In this document: in pieces, positions 11,901-24,032 of the stretch | How the letters are laid out: every line of letters begins with the position of its first letter | Position numbering within the stretch: position 1 is the first letter of the stretch | Assembly (NCBI GenBank): GCA_033964015.1 | Contig: CM066912.1 | Span: 26,907,532 to 26,971,531, forward strand | Source: Scolanthus callimorphus | Taxonomy: Eukaryota > Cnidaria > Anthozoa > Actiniaria > Edwardsiidae | Direction: 5' to 3' | Length of the DNA stretch: 64,000 nucleotides | Translations under genes and position numbers: made by a program | The notes under the pieces: model-generated | Told to the model about the DNA's origin: nothing | Databases searched by the model: none | What the model saw: only the letters and a program-made list of their open reading frames with translations

Positions 11901-14900
11901 CCTTGGTGTTAGAAAATACTGGTAACGAGAAAGTCAACGTCTCTGGGCAAGGGCCGAAACCCATGTCCAAGTGTTCGTCGGTAGAATTACATGGAAGCTG
12001 GTAAATACTTAGCGGAGTCATGGCCAGAGTTCCATTTTTGAGTGATAGACGTTGTCTGCGTGCAGAGAGGTAGAAGTGTCCTCCAATGTGAATTATATTC
12101 TGTAGACTTGTGCAGTCTGTTAGCCTGTGGTTACGCACATGATCAACCTGAGATCCAGGGTGCCAAGGCAGCCCAAGCCAGGTCTACTTTTGCGTCCATT
12201 CTTAGTGTATTATTAGGGCAAACATAGTTTCTTTGATTAGAGTAACACTTAGCTAAGCTTTGATTGTGTTTGAGCACTTAGGCAGGTTAATCAACATTTA
12301 TGTGTAAATTGCTGTATCTGCCTGCGCGATGTTTAAAATTCTTTTTCTCGTAAAATAGAGGATATGACCTAAAAGTCTTTACTTCGAAAAGTCGTAAAAA
12401 AAAAAGAGGGAAAAACTTTACCATGTTCAAAGGTTAATTTTGAAAAAGTTTAAGTACCGAATTGTAATGACATTTCTCATCTTGAGAAAATTTGATGATT
12501 TCAGTTTAAAGAAAGTGTGTCAATGTTGTCATGCTCGACTCGTCATCTTCTATGCTGATTAATGTTATTTTTTTTTGTGTGTCTGAAATTTCTTGGTATT
12601 TAGCTGGTCGTTAATCCAATGTCAATCCGAATAGATTTTATTTTACCATGATTGTTATATCAGGCGCTGTCAACATTGTATCTGGTCATACGATATGAAA
12701 AGTGGGTAACCTTGTTGCAAGGCTTTAGCTAGGTTTTTGACGGATTGGCAAAATTCTATTACCTTTATTGAATCATCTGTTGAAAAATCTAAACGTTTAC
12801 TGATATCTTCGTTCTTATAGCGGAAAATGTCTGGCTCATCCGGGCCATACTGTCCTAATTCACTACAGCGTCTCCCTGAAAACACTTGTGCTTCATCATT
12901 ATGTTTTGCCTCTTTTTTGAAATCTGTGATTGCCTCAATTAATTCATTTTCTTGTTTTGTTTCTCTGAAATTTGTGATTGCCTCACTTAATTCGTTTGCT
13001 TCTTTGAAATTTTGTCTCGTGTCCTCATTAGAAATATCTTGGTTTACTAGTGAACATGTTTCTTTTTGTAGGACTTCTTTAATATTTTTCGAACGATTTT
13101 GGCCGGTTTTGGCTAATTCTTTTCGTTCGTTTAACTTCAAAATCTCATAGCTGTTTAAAATCTCATTTTCATGGTTATTATCGCAATTAAAGTTTTCTTG
13201 TACTTCAATTTCTGAGGCTATATTTTCATCACTTACACTATCATACTCAATATTGGTGCTTGACGGCAACAATTGTAGTATGCCTAAATTTGCAACATTT
13301 TCCGAGTTAATACTAGGATTAGCTATGTCCTTAAACTGTGGGAATTTATCTGTTGTACAAATCTTAGGTTCCTCTGAGCTTAGCATTTTATTCTCTTGAA
13401 AGGAAATTGTCTCGTGTATTTGTCGTGATTTAAAAAATTGGTCTGTTTTTTCGTTAAGCACGTGACAGTCAATTTCAGTGGCAATCTTTTGTTGCGAAGG
13501 GATTTTCGATGAACTATTATTTTCTTTCAATTTGCCATCTCCCTTAGAATACTCTATGGTATTTTCTCGTGAATCACTATTATCCGAATAAATTTGCTTA
13601 CTTATATCTGAAGAGGTACTTTGATTAGCATTAGGGAATGCATTCATGCAATTAAACGTTGTACTAGAACTCGAGTCAGTAACGAGTATATGTTTTTGTC
13701 TGTCCGATGGAAGAGTTAATTCAGTTGGTGCTGTTTTGTTGTGGCACTTAAACTTGCGCGACAACCGTTTGCGTACAGAAGAAAAAGCGCGCCTAAGGAT
13801 ATTACGCTTAGGTTGAGATTTGGTCTTACCTGTAGTTCCAAGAGATGAAATATGGATATCTGATTGGTGAATTGGATTTTGGTTGGCAGAAACGCTAGGA
13901 GCTTGTCCGTTAGATGAAGTATGTATATCCGAGAGTAGATTTGAATTGTGGTAGGAAGAAAGGCTAGGAACTTGCGCGTTATATATTGGCTCAATAGGTG
14001 TAGAAATTTCTATTTTGTGCTCGTGTGAAATATCTTTAGAGGTGTTTGGCGTTTTTAATTGGTTAGGACTATTGGTGACGCCCGATAGCGAGCCCAAAGA
14101 AGTGTTGGACCCTGTAGTTTGTTCAGGTGAACTTTTCATTTCTTTCACTGTGAGGCGCACACATGCTTCATTTTCTGGAATAGTGACCTGCGTGGTCACG
14201 GTTAAACAAGGCGGTTCTATGCTGTCAATATTAGCGAGAGGCTTTTCTTTCTGAATTTGTTTATTTTTGCCTCGAGATTTCTTTTGTCTTACTTTAGCTT
14301 TGGATTTCTTTTGTCCTTGGTTTTGTTTATTTTGTTCCATGAAAAGTTGTTTAGATATATGTGCATTTCCTAAAACATTAGCAAAAGAAATTGAAGATTC
14401 TGTATTGTGAGCGCTGTCCGAGAGCTCAGACTCACGTTTTATTTGATCAAAATACAAAAGTGGATCACATCCCAATATCTTAGTAGTTCTAAGGCGAACC
14501 TCTTCCTCTAAGGAGTTAATTTCAGTGGTATCATTTTCTTCCGAATCACTATTTTCATTAATTTCCTGACTATTTTCCGTCTTAGTGGCACTACCGGCCA
14601 TAGCACTTATATCGATCGTAGTTGTTTTTGGTGTTTTTTCATTTTGTGATATAGATTTATTTTTTGTTGAATGTGAATCATTATTTACAGATGAAGATTC
14701 ATTTGAGAAGCCAACATTTCCTCTCGGTTCGAAAGTTGGCGATTCTAGTTTAAAGCTGGGTGGTTGCTGGATCGAGCAAACCCTTGGTTTTGCCTATTGT
14801 AAGATGTGTTAGGGGCGGGACCCCGATTATCCCTTGAGTTCGATGGAAATTGACTTCTACAATTGCGGCTGCTATGCCCGACCTTATTACAGCGTGTACA

Positions 14901-17900
14901 AATAACCTCGCCTAGGGTTGTTCTTCTAGCTGGGCCGAAATCACCGCGATTTGTATTATATGTTCTTTGATAATTAGCGCGCCGTCCTTGCTGTCCATTT
15001 TCTCTAGGCTGGCCATTAAAATTACCCTGGGGTGGATTATTTCTAGCACTGGCCGAATTAAGCTCGGATCGCACTGTTTTCTGGATTAATTGTTGTAGTT
15101 GGTTCAGCTGTCCTGGTTGAAAATTAAATTGATATGGGCGGTTTTCATTATTGTAATTAGGTGAATTACGCGCGTCCTGATACGAATGTTGTCGTCTTTC
15201 ATTTTCTAATGCCATTAATTGTTGAGTTTGTGCCGTTTCGGCGAAACTAGAACGAATGCGTTCGAAAAGAGTATTTTCCATTGCATTAATTGAGCGATCT
15301 ATATCTGATTTTGTGGCTAGTGACGCCGTGTCTTGCGCTACTAGTGTTGCTTTTAGTTTAGCTGTTCGTTCAGCCTCTTCTAAATTCTTTGGTCTAGATA
15401 GAACAACGTGCGATTTTAAATCCGATCGCAAACCTTGTATAAAGAAATGCACCTGATCTGCTTGTGGGACTCTTAATCTTCTACAACGCTTCCTTATATC
15501 CGTAACATAATCATCAACTGACTCGCGCACGCCCTGTTTTCTATTGTTTAGCTCCTGGCGCAAAACAAAATTAGCGTCTTCTGACATGAATTGTCGTAAG
15601 AATAGATCTTTAAGTTTTTCATATGTAGTTATATCTGATTTATCTAGGGAATCATACCATTCTCTAGCATTACCCATTAGGGAAAGGGGAAACCCTCTTA
15701 GCCTTTTATCCGCTTTCCAATTTGAGAATTCAGCGTACTCCTCATATTTTGAAATAAACGAGGATGGGTCCTCAATTTCCTTTCCTAAAAAAGTCGGAGC
15801 CTTGCTCGTTCCTGACGATCCTGTTTGTTTATGTTCGCCAAGTTCTTCTTGTATTGCATTAAATTGAGCTTTTTGAGATTTTGATTCATCTACTATATGA
15901 TGGTGGATATCTGTTATTGCAGCCTTTATAGACTCGGCCATTTTCTTTTCAAAATCTTCTAATTGTTCTACTGTCATCGCCATATTTTGCTCAGGATTAG
16001 TTTTGTCACTACACTTCGAACAAATTCGTTTAGGCTTAGTAGTGCTAGAAGAACTAGCTGGTTCACTTTTTTGTTTCGTAAAAGCAGTTTTACGTTATTT
16101 GATAAAATTTAAAGAAATCTTCGTATTTGCTTTTGGCAAATAGCTTAACAATGGCAGATATAGAAATTTTCACAATAGTTGTACATTAGGTATATTAGAG
16201 AAAAAAATTAGGATTATCTACAATATTTTACTTTAGCTGGGGTCAGTAATCAAAAATTGCTAAAGCACTTCAGTAACTTAGACGCAAATGTAGAGCAGCA
16301 AGGGTACACTCAACATTCCCAGACAACAAGAGAATCAGTACGTACCTTTTGGCTCTTCGAGGATTCGTGCTCGGTTCTCCACTCAGTTGTTGTGATCCTT
16401 TTTTTGGTGTATCCTCTTGGGGGAAAGAGGGAAAAGCTCACAAACCTTCGTCCTAGACTAAGGGACGGAATAGGAATATGCTCTTATGGATATTACTTTA
16501 ATTGAGCAAGGAAAGTAAGAGAGACGCACAGATTGGTACTGCACAACTTTACTGGTTATTACTGGCTGACTAAAAGTCAGACTGACCTAAAGATTTCAAG
16601 TTCAGGGTCTCTATTTATACCCTTTTTCAATCAGCTGTATTTACACAGATATTTAGTTTACGTGCCTTACAATTTTAAATTAAAGGTCTGTGAAACGTAT
16701 ATAAGAAATTCTATTTAACTCCGAAAGGATTCATTAGATAACAGAGAACAGAATATTAAGTTTGGCTAGAAAATTTAGTATGGTTCTTTAGAGAATTTCA
16801 GAGATATTTTAGAATAAAGTTTTCTGTAATAACTCCAATTAAAATTGAAAGTTAAGATATTTACTTTTACCTTGCGCCTTAAGTCGGGGACGCAACTGAA
16901 TCTACACATTCTAAATTGCCAGGAAACTCAGGTGTTGAGTGAAACTGGAAAATAGGAAATTGTTTGAAAGTAAAACTCAATATTGAAATCTCTGTTATTG
17001 AACAAAAGTCAACATGTCAAATCTAAGAAAAAGTATTTGTTTTGGTTTAGACTAAATTGTACAGTTTTTGTAATTTTTTTATATTTGATTCACGATTCCC
17101 AATTCAATCAAAATTACCCGAAAAACGTATCATAACAAAATTATAAGCATTCCCAATAAACTGGTCGTAACATTTAATAATCACCAAAAACTCTAAGGAG
17201 ACGTTCAACCGAAGTCAGTCAAACCAATCCATAGTTCAGAATTAACAAATGTTGAGCTGCTATGGCTGTGCAGTCTAGAGAACAACTTGAAAGTTCGCAA
17301 AGCTAAGTTCTAAACCTCATTTGAATAACAAAGCATTCAAAATGGCAAATGGAAATTGTTCACCCTAAAACCTCTCTAGCATTCGCTACGAATGAATTCT
17401 AGGGTGCCTCCATATCTACGATTTAAAAATACATTGAAAACTATCACCTGGCAAAAAATTGGAGCTTTAGCTTAAAATGCGCAATTTCCTCGAAAATTTG
17501 CTCTAATCCGCCGGACTAAAAGTAGAAAAAAACAATGAGCCAATCAACTTTTTGGTTCTAAAACAAATAAGGAGTACTTTTTGATAGCGTGGTCAACTTT
17601 TGTACTATAAATCCCAGCTTCGCTTTCCAACATGAGCAAAACCCGCACCCCCCCTAGTTTCAATGCTGAATAAATCGGCTGAGAAATTCAAGATGGCGCT
17701 TGCGTGACAAAGGCGAATAAAGGTTGTCAGCATTGTGAGCGCTCAAGCCTACGCGCCCAGACCGAATAAAATTATAGGTAGAAACATTTCAACTGGTACC
17801 TCACTGGTGTGGCTGCTAAATTCTACACAGAGCTTTGTGTAAAGCTAGTATTAATACCCGGTAGTTGGCTAGTGGGGAAACTCACGTAACAGTGGGTAAT

Positions 17901-20900
17901 TCAGGAGTTCCTACCCAGACAACTTTGCGGTCTGTGCGCGTACGGCTTCCGTTTGTTTTTTTGGAGATTTGATTTGTTTGGCGCGCGGGATTCCTGTGTC
18001 TACTTTCCGTGACACAGGAATCCCGCGCGCCAAAAAGAAAAATCAAATATCCGAAAAAAAACACTGGAGAGCTGAAAAAAGAGCGAATCTCGCACGAAAA
18101 CAGAGCGAATCTCGCACGAAAACAGAGTGAATCTCGCGCGAAAGCAGAGCGAATCTCGCGCGAAAACAGAGCGAATCTCGCGCGAAAACAGAGCGAATCT
18201 CGCACGAAAACAGAGCGAATCTCGCGCGAAAACAGAGCGAATCTCGCGCGAAAGCAGAGCGAATCTCGCGCGAAAGCAGAGCGAATCTCGCGCGAAAACA
18301 GAGCGAATCTCGCACGAAAACAGAGCGAATCTCGCACGAAAACAGAGCGAATCTCGCGCGAAAGCAGAGCGAATCTCGCGCGAAAACAGAGCGAATCTCG
18401 CGCGAAAACAGAGCGAATCTCGCACGAAAACAGAGCGAATCTCGCGCGAAAACAGAGCGAATCTCGCGCGAAAACAGAGCGAATCTCGCGCGAAAACAGA
18501 GCGAATCTCGCGCGAAAGCAGAGCGAATCTCGCGCGAAAACAGAGCGAATCTCGCGCGAAAGCAGAGCGAATCTCGCGCGAAAACAGAGCGAATCTCGCG
18601 CGAAAACAGAGCGAATCTCGCGCGAAAACAGAGCGAATCTCGCACGAAAACAGAGCGAATCTCGCGCGAAAACAGAGCGAATCTCGCACGAAAACAGAGC
18701 GAATCTCGCGCGAAAGCACAGTGAATCTCGCGCGAAAACAGAGCGAATCTCGCGCGAAAGAAAGCGGAGAAAACTTCTGGAAAAGAGATTAGTAGGAAGC
18801 AGGACGTGCGAGACATCGTAAAAAACAATCAGGAGAACAGTTTGTAACATATACTGAATATGCGCCTTTGACCACCTTCCCTCTCCCCCTAAGATCCGCC
18901 TAGAAAAGGGCGCTGGGAGGGTGTGGTGAAATTGGTTGTTACACCAACTCTGACAAAATATACACCTAATAAGAAATACAATAAATTTATCTGAGGAATA
19001 TCTACTATTTAAGTATTATATCTAAAATTGCCTTTATGTTGCCTAAACATATTTCCGAAAGATTCGCACAGAGTACTTGACAAGAAAAGAAACACCTAAT
19101 AATTTCCTGTGAGCCTGACTTGTTACTGGATTTTCAGTGCTCATTTTTTAGTTCTCAACAGATGAAAAAGACCCTCAAATTCGTGCTTATCGTGTAACTA
19201 AAAATGTAAATGCACTCTCATTACAATTTCCATTAGATTAACACAATCTCAGCAAATAGAATAGTATTACATCGACAGTTTTTCAAGGAACAAAAGGTGA
19301 TGCAACTTCATTGTCAACGTTAAGCCGAAAGGAAAGCCTTTTGTTGGTATCCGTTGTCTGCCTATCCTTGCGATGTTCAATGTGAATGGTTCTTTAGAAG
19401 ACTTCATTTCCATTGCGCGATCAACTTCATATATTCATGGATGAAAAAAATGCTAAACTATAAGCTATAAACACCTTAGCCCAACACACACATTTCCACT
19501 CGAATCTACTAATTGCTCTTGATGTCATCAAGTTGGTCAATAAGTTTTCTTGCTCCCAGATCTTCGCCCGCCAAAATATGGCGTTACAAATTTATACATA
19601 GTAAAACAAGCATAGCGGGAAACTTCGCCTTGGATTTTTTTCTGTAATGACCAACTTTAAGAGAATTAACCCTCAGTTCCTATGCCTGGACTTCGGTTTT
19701 ATGAATTATATAGCATCCTGTGCCCTTTTGTTTTGATTCAATCTAAACTAAGTTTTTGTTGACAAGCGAAGTTAAGATTTACTTTTTCCCAAAGGGACTT
19801 CAGAGAGTGATTACTATGCAAATCAAAGCACCACAAGAACTCTGAAGTCTGACCTTAACGTAACCGAAATTACCAGCACCGAAATTACCGAAATTGCTCG
19901 ATACCTTTGGCTAGCCTAGATGTATTCTTCTTTGCATTTTCTGGATTTCGTTGGTTCTGTCATTCATTCTATTGTCCGACGCTGACAGATGATGTATTCT
20001 CTTCTTTAAGTCTCTTGTTGGCTGCTATGTCCCGCGGCAACTAACAACAGCTATTTGTCTCATCACTTAGGACTAACCTTTCTAACGATTCCCTTTTGCT
20101 TTCGCTGCACGACTGAGATTCTTGAATGGAGATGAGCTGCGAGGAAATAAGATAGGACTTCGTTTTGTTTAAATTTATTGAACAAGGAGTATGGATCATA
20201 TGGGACAACAAGTTGAAAAGTGACAAAAGTTCAGAATGCGAAGACAAGTGGAATTACGAAGTGAATGCAACATGTATACCATGAAATGAATTTGAATAAC
20301 ATTATTGAGATATGCCAAGAACAAGGTATGACTGACACCAAATTTTACGATTATCTTAAATTTTATTTTGTTCCCCATGCATAAATCCTTGAGAAAAGCT
20401 CCATTTAACTTAAGGTGGCAAGTTGGGTGGGAGGGGTGTTATATTTAATTTTGTTCCCCGTGCTTAAATCCTAATTGAGAAAAGCTGAGAAGAGTGTTCG
20501 AAAATCAAATATTGATGGTCTTGCAAGTGAGGCCGCGTATGAACTTGTCCGATAAAATACTAGAAATAAGCGCCGTTAAAAATTTTGCTCACTTAAGGTG
20601 GCTCATGGCTAATTCACTAGAAATCACACCCTACATGTAAATCACCCAATTTGTCTAGAATGATAGAGGGTTCTTCGCACATTATATCTCTCATGAAATA
20701 AATTGGAAATGTTGTACAAGTTTCATTTGATATGTAATTTTCCTAAAGGTGTCAAGTTGAAATGGAGCCCTCCTATTCTAAAGCGGGGCGACAGAATTTT
20801 ACTTTTTTATCATTAATGCAATGGTATATCGTTTTAGTTTACACTATTAGTAGCGTATCAAAATCCCAAGCTTTTTTAAAATTATAAAATTAAAATTGTT

Positions 20901-23900
20901 CTTTTACAGTATAAATTATCAGTATAAATAATCATAAATCGCCCCCAAAATATGTAAAACAAAATCTAAGCTTAGGATTTTGTTGAGCAAGTGACAGAGT
21001 AAACTAGCGGGCATCAACCATTGCATTTGTAACAAAATTCTATTTAGAAAAAATATATATTCTGTTCTATTTTGACACCTATAGGACCTATAGGTTTAAA
21101 ATGAAATTGCTGCAACTTTCTAAGCATATATCATAATAAGCATTTTATGCGAATAGCCCGTTATCACGTTCGCATAAAAAAATATGTGACATTTTGCCGT
21201 TTTCTAAGAAAACAAGGCGATTTACTTTAAGGTTGTGTTGTTAGCCATGGGTCACCTTAAGGACACAACATATTATGTTACTCTTCATGTAACATTTACA
21301 CAATGGTCAAAAGTTTTACAATTATTTTTACGTTTCGGACAGAAATGTTTGAGTTGTAGTACCGCTTTCCTGTGATCTAGAAACGAAGTTTTCAAATTGT
21401 CAAGGAACGCTCGATATTTTTCTGCTTGCTGGCGGTCTCGTACCCAGACGTTATTTCTTTGCGTCTCTTGTGATGATTTCTCCAATCGATTTCCCTATGA
21501 AAATTGTTTTGGAGCTGTAGGGACTGGGAATGAGTTTTAGACACGGTGCGCAATGAATTGTGGACATACCCATAACTCTCTGCGCTCCCTGTAAAACCTA
21601 TCCGACAAACCATTGCGTGCCCTAGAAACCCCGGAAAGCGTCTTACGAAACTGGCTGGCTGGCACATTGCTGCTGGGAAAGATTCGAGGTGAGCTTCTCC
21701 CGGAAAATATCACTCAAGGTGCCTTCTGGAAAAAAAGGAACAGATAAAATTTTCCCGGCAACTTTTAAAACTCATCAGTATTTATAAAACAGTAAAACCT
21801 GCAAACAGCAAAATAAGCGGTTTATAATTACGCGCATTTTAGGAAGAGGAGCGCCTCGTTGTATACCCTGAAATTTGAACATCACCAATTATCATCATCA
21901 TCTGGTGGCCCTTGGGGCCGGGGCACACTCAACCACGCGCCGCCACAATTCTCGGTCCGCCATAGATTAGACTGCTTGCAGGCTCTTCGTTGGCGAACGT
22001 CCGTAAATCGAGAGAAAGGGAGTAGAAATAGAGTCTCCCCGGAGAAGCGCAGAAGGCGTGACGATGGCGTGAGTGCCGGAGGCACGAGCGAGCGCCGAAG
22101 GCGCAGACGCTTTCTCTCCCGTGGCGCTGCTTGTTACCCGACACCTAGACTCCCTCGTGAGCTGGAAATACGAGCGCGCAAACAAACTGCAATGTAAGAT
22201 AGGACTTTATTCTCGATTTACGGACGTTCGCCAATGAAGGGGCTGCAAGCAGTCTAGCCATAGATCGGACCAATTATAAAAATATTAACTCGAACTAGTA
22301 AAGAATGCTTCCATGATATGGTGAAATAGGAGGTCATTTTGATGTGGGATCTCAAAGATAATTAAGCATTATAGCACAACTTTCAATGACTTTATTGGCG
22401 AAATAGAGCACGCGTGATGTGGTGGGAGACACGATAACGTTGTAAAATTACGAGACGCAGGCGAGTGATTTTAAAACGTTTCGAGTGCCTCTCCCAACAT
22501 CACAAGTGCTCTATTCGCCGATAAAGTCCTAGAAAGTTGCGCTCTAATGCTGTTATGGTATAGCGGGGGAGAACCATTACTTTGTCAGTGTAATAGAGCA
22601 TAGATTTGGACCAATCAGAGTGCGCGTTATATCGCTATATATTATAAAGGACCATAAAGAGTTTCCTTATTCTTTTCTTTCAAGATTTGAAGATCAAGAT
22701 CGCAATCGGGTTCGGGTGGCCTGTGCCGCTATCTTGATAGCCGTATTCATAGTCCTCGTCTACAAACTCATTGTTCAAGCGCGTCGAAATAAGAAGCAAC
22801 AAGACAGACATGTTATCACCCGGACGCCATCATTCAGGGAGAGTGACTTCTCTCGTGCTCCACAGCAGAGACGACATCGGCCACTTATGAAAACAGACAG
22901 GTGAGAAAACTGGTCTAACTGGTAAGACTGGTTGCAAGCACAGCACTATCAAGAAAGTGTTGTCGTGAGATGCTGTGATTTTTAAATCTCGTGGTTTTTA
23001 AAAACAAAATGGCGACCAAGGGTGAGATGTTTCTCTAGTATCTGAAAGTTTCGAGCGAATTTTCATGCTTTTTTTTTTGCTAAGATATTTGGAAAAATAC
23101 TTACAGGCGTTCGAAATAAGGTTAGGGGGTTTCATCAGAAAGTTGACAATTTCATTGGCGACATTTTCTTGATATTTAAAGGGGAGGCTGTCACGCAACT
23201 GCGCAGCTGTTCTGCGCATCTCAAAACAAAGAAGTATCGTCCCGTAACGATGGCCAGCGAAGACGCGCGCAGTGCATCATGGGTAGGCTCGGGTGCTATC
23301 GCAAAGGACCACGTTAACGCCCTCCCCATGATGCCTTTCGCACTAGCTCGCTCCCAGTCGCTCTCGCCTCGAAAATCGCTATAACGCGCACCTGGGTACA
23401 AGGCAGTTTGGCCCCAGTAAAGTGAGTAATTTAAAATTCTCGTTTTTTTGGCAGCTCTACGTCCGACATCAATATAGGCCTATGGCGAAGCGGTCACCGA
23501 AGTCCATCAAGCGAATCAGAGAATGGAGAAAATGAGAACGTGTTTTCAGACCCAATTCCGAGTTTTGGCAAACTGGAGTTTGCTATTTTATACGATACTG
23601 CGCAAGAATGCTTGAGAGTCAACGTCTATGCCGCACATCAGCTGGCGGTCTTCGAGGCGACTACTTATGTCGAGGTAATAATCGCTACTGTCGTTGTTTG
23701 TTGGTCGTTAAGCTTTAAGTCACTGTTGTTATTGCTGTTGTTGTTGTTATTGCTGTTGCTTTTGTTGTCGCTGCTGCTGCTGCTGCTGTTGCTGTCGCTG
23801 CTGCTGTTGTTGGTGGTGCTTTTGGTGCTGCTTCTGTTGTTCTTGTTATTGCTGTTGCAGTTGTTGTTGTTGCTGTTGTTGCTTATTGCTGTTGTTGCTG

Positions 23901-23947
23901 TTGCTGTCGCTGCTGTTAGTTGTTGGTGCTGCTGCCGTTGTTGTTGT

Positions 23948-23978
<31 letters not shown>

Positions 23979-24001
23979 GTTACTGTTGTTGTTGTTGTTG
24001 T

Positions 24002-24032
<31 letters not shown>

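Larger units (their letters stand above)
10401..17137 (-). mobile_element. LTR retrotransposon lacking recognisable pol
   Basis: Two direct repeats of about 750 bp (10401-11153 and 16388-17137) bound a 5.2-kb interior. Both start TG and end CA and are flanked by AAAT. Coding is on the minus strand: gag at the right, then a -1-frame second frame (ORF2), then two short frames. A purine tract lies next to the left LTR. Protease, reverse transcriptase, RNase H and integrase motifs are not seen, so the copy is probably non-autonomous, needing enzymes from a relative. By eye the LTRs differ by two substitutions and one 3-base gap, which suggests recent insertion. Gag type and duplication length suggest Ty3/gypsy affinity, but without reverse transcriptase this is tentative. 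Confidence 0.85.
9929..17718. mobile_element. Inverted-repeat DNA element ('TTCGCCTTTGTCACGC' family) split by the LTR element
   Basis: The left end ATTCGCCTTTGTCACGCGC (9929) is mirrored by GCGTGACAAAGGCGAAT (to 17718). Subterminal pieces also pair: TCCGGCGGATTAG near 9990 with CTAATCCGCCGGA near 17505, and TAGCGAAAGCTAG with CTAGCATTCGCTA. With the LTR element removed it is about 1.05 kb. A second copy is at 32776-33689, and a piece of the right half is at 59080-59350. No transposase is visible. Confidence 0.75.
8923..22692 (+). other. Intron 1 of the synaptotagmin-like gene
   Basis: A 13.8-kb intron carrying an antisense LTR retrotransposon inside an older TIR element, a 24-bp perfect inverted repeat, a 22-bp minisatellite and several MITE-like elements. 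The stretches 8923-9928, 17719-17976 and 18780-20592 show nothing I can name. Confidence 0.55.

Noticed and set aside
18000..18850. Long open frames on both strands across the 22-bp repeat
   Set aside because: The unit lacks stop codons in every frame, so all six frames are open. There is no start context, domain or splice support.
21859..22197. 112-codon plus frame and three overlapping minus frames
   Set aside because: They lie in the GC-rich interior of a fold-back element; similar open frames occur on both strands.
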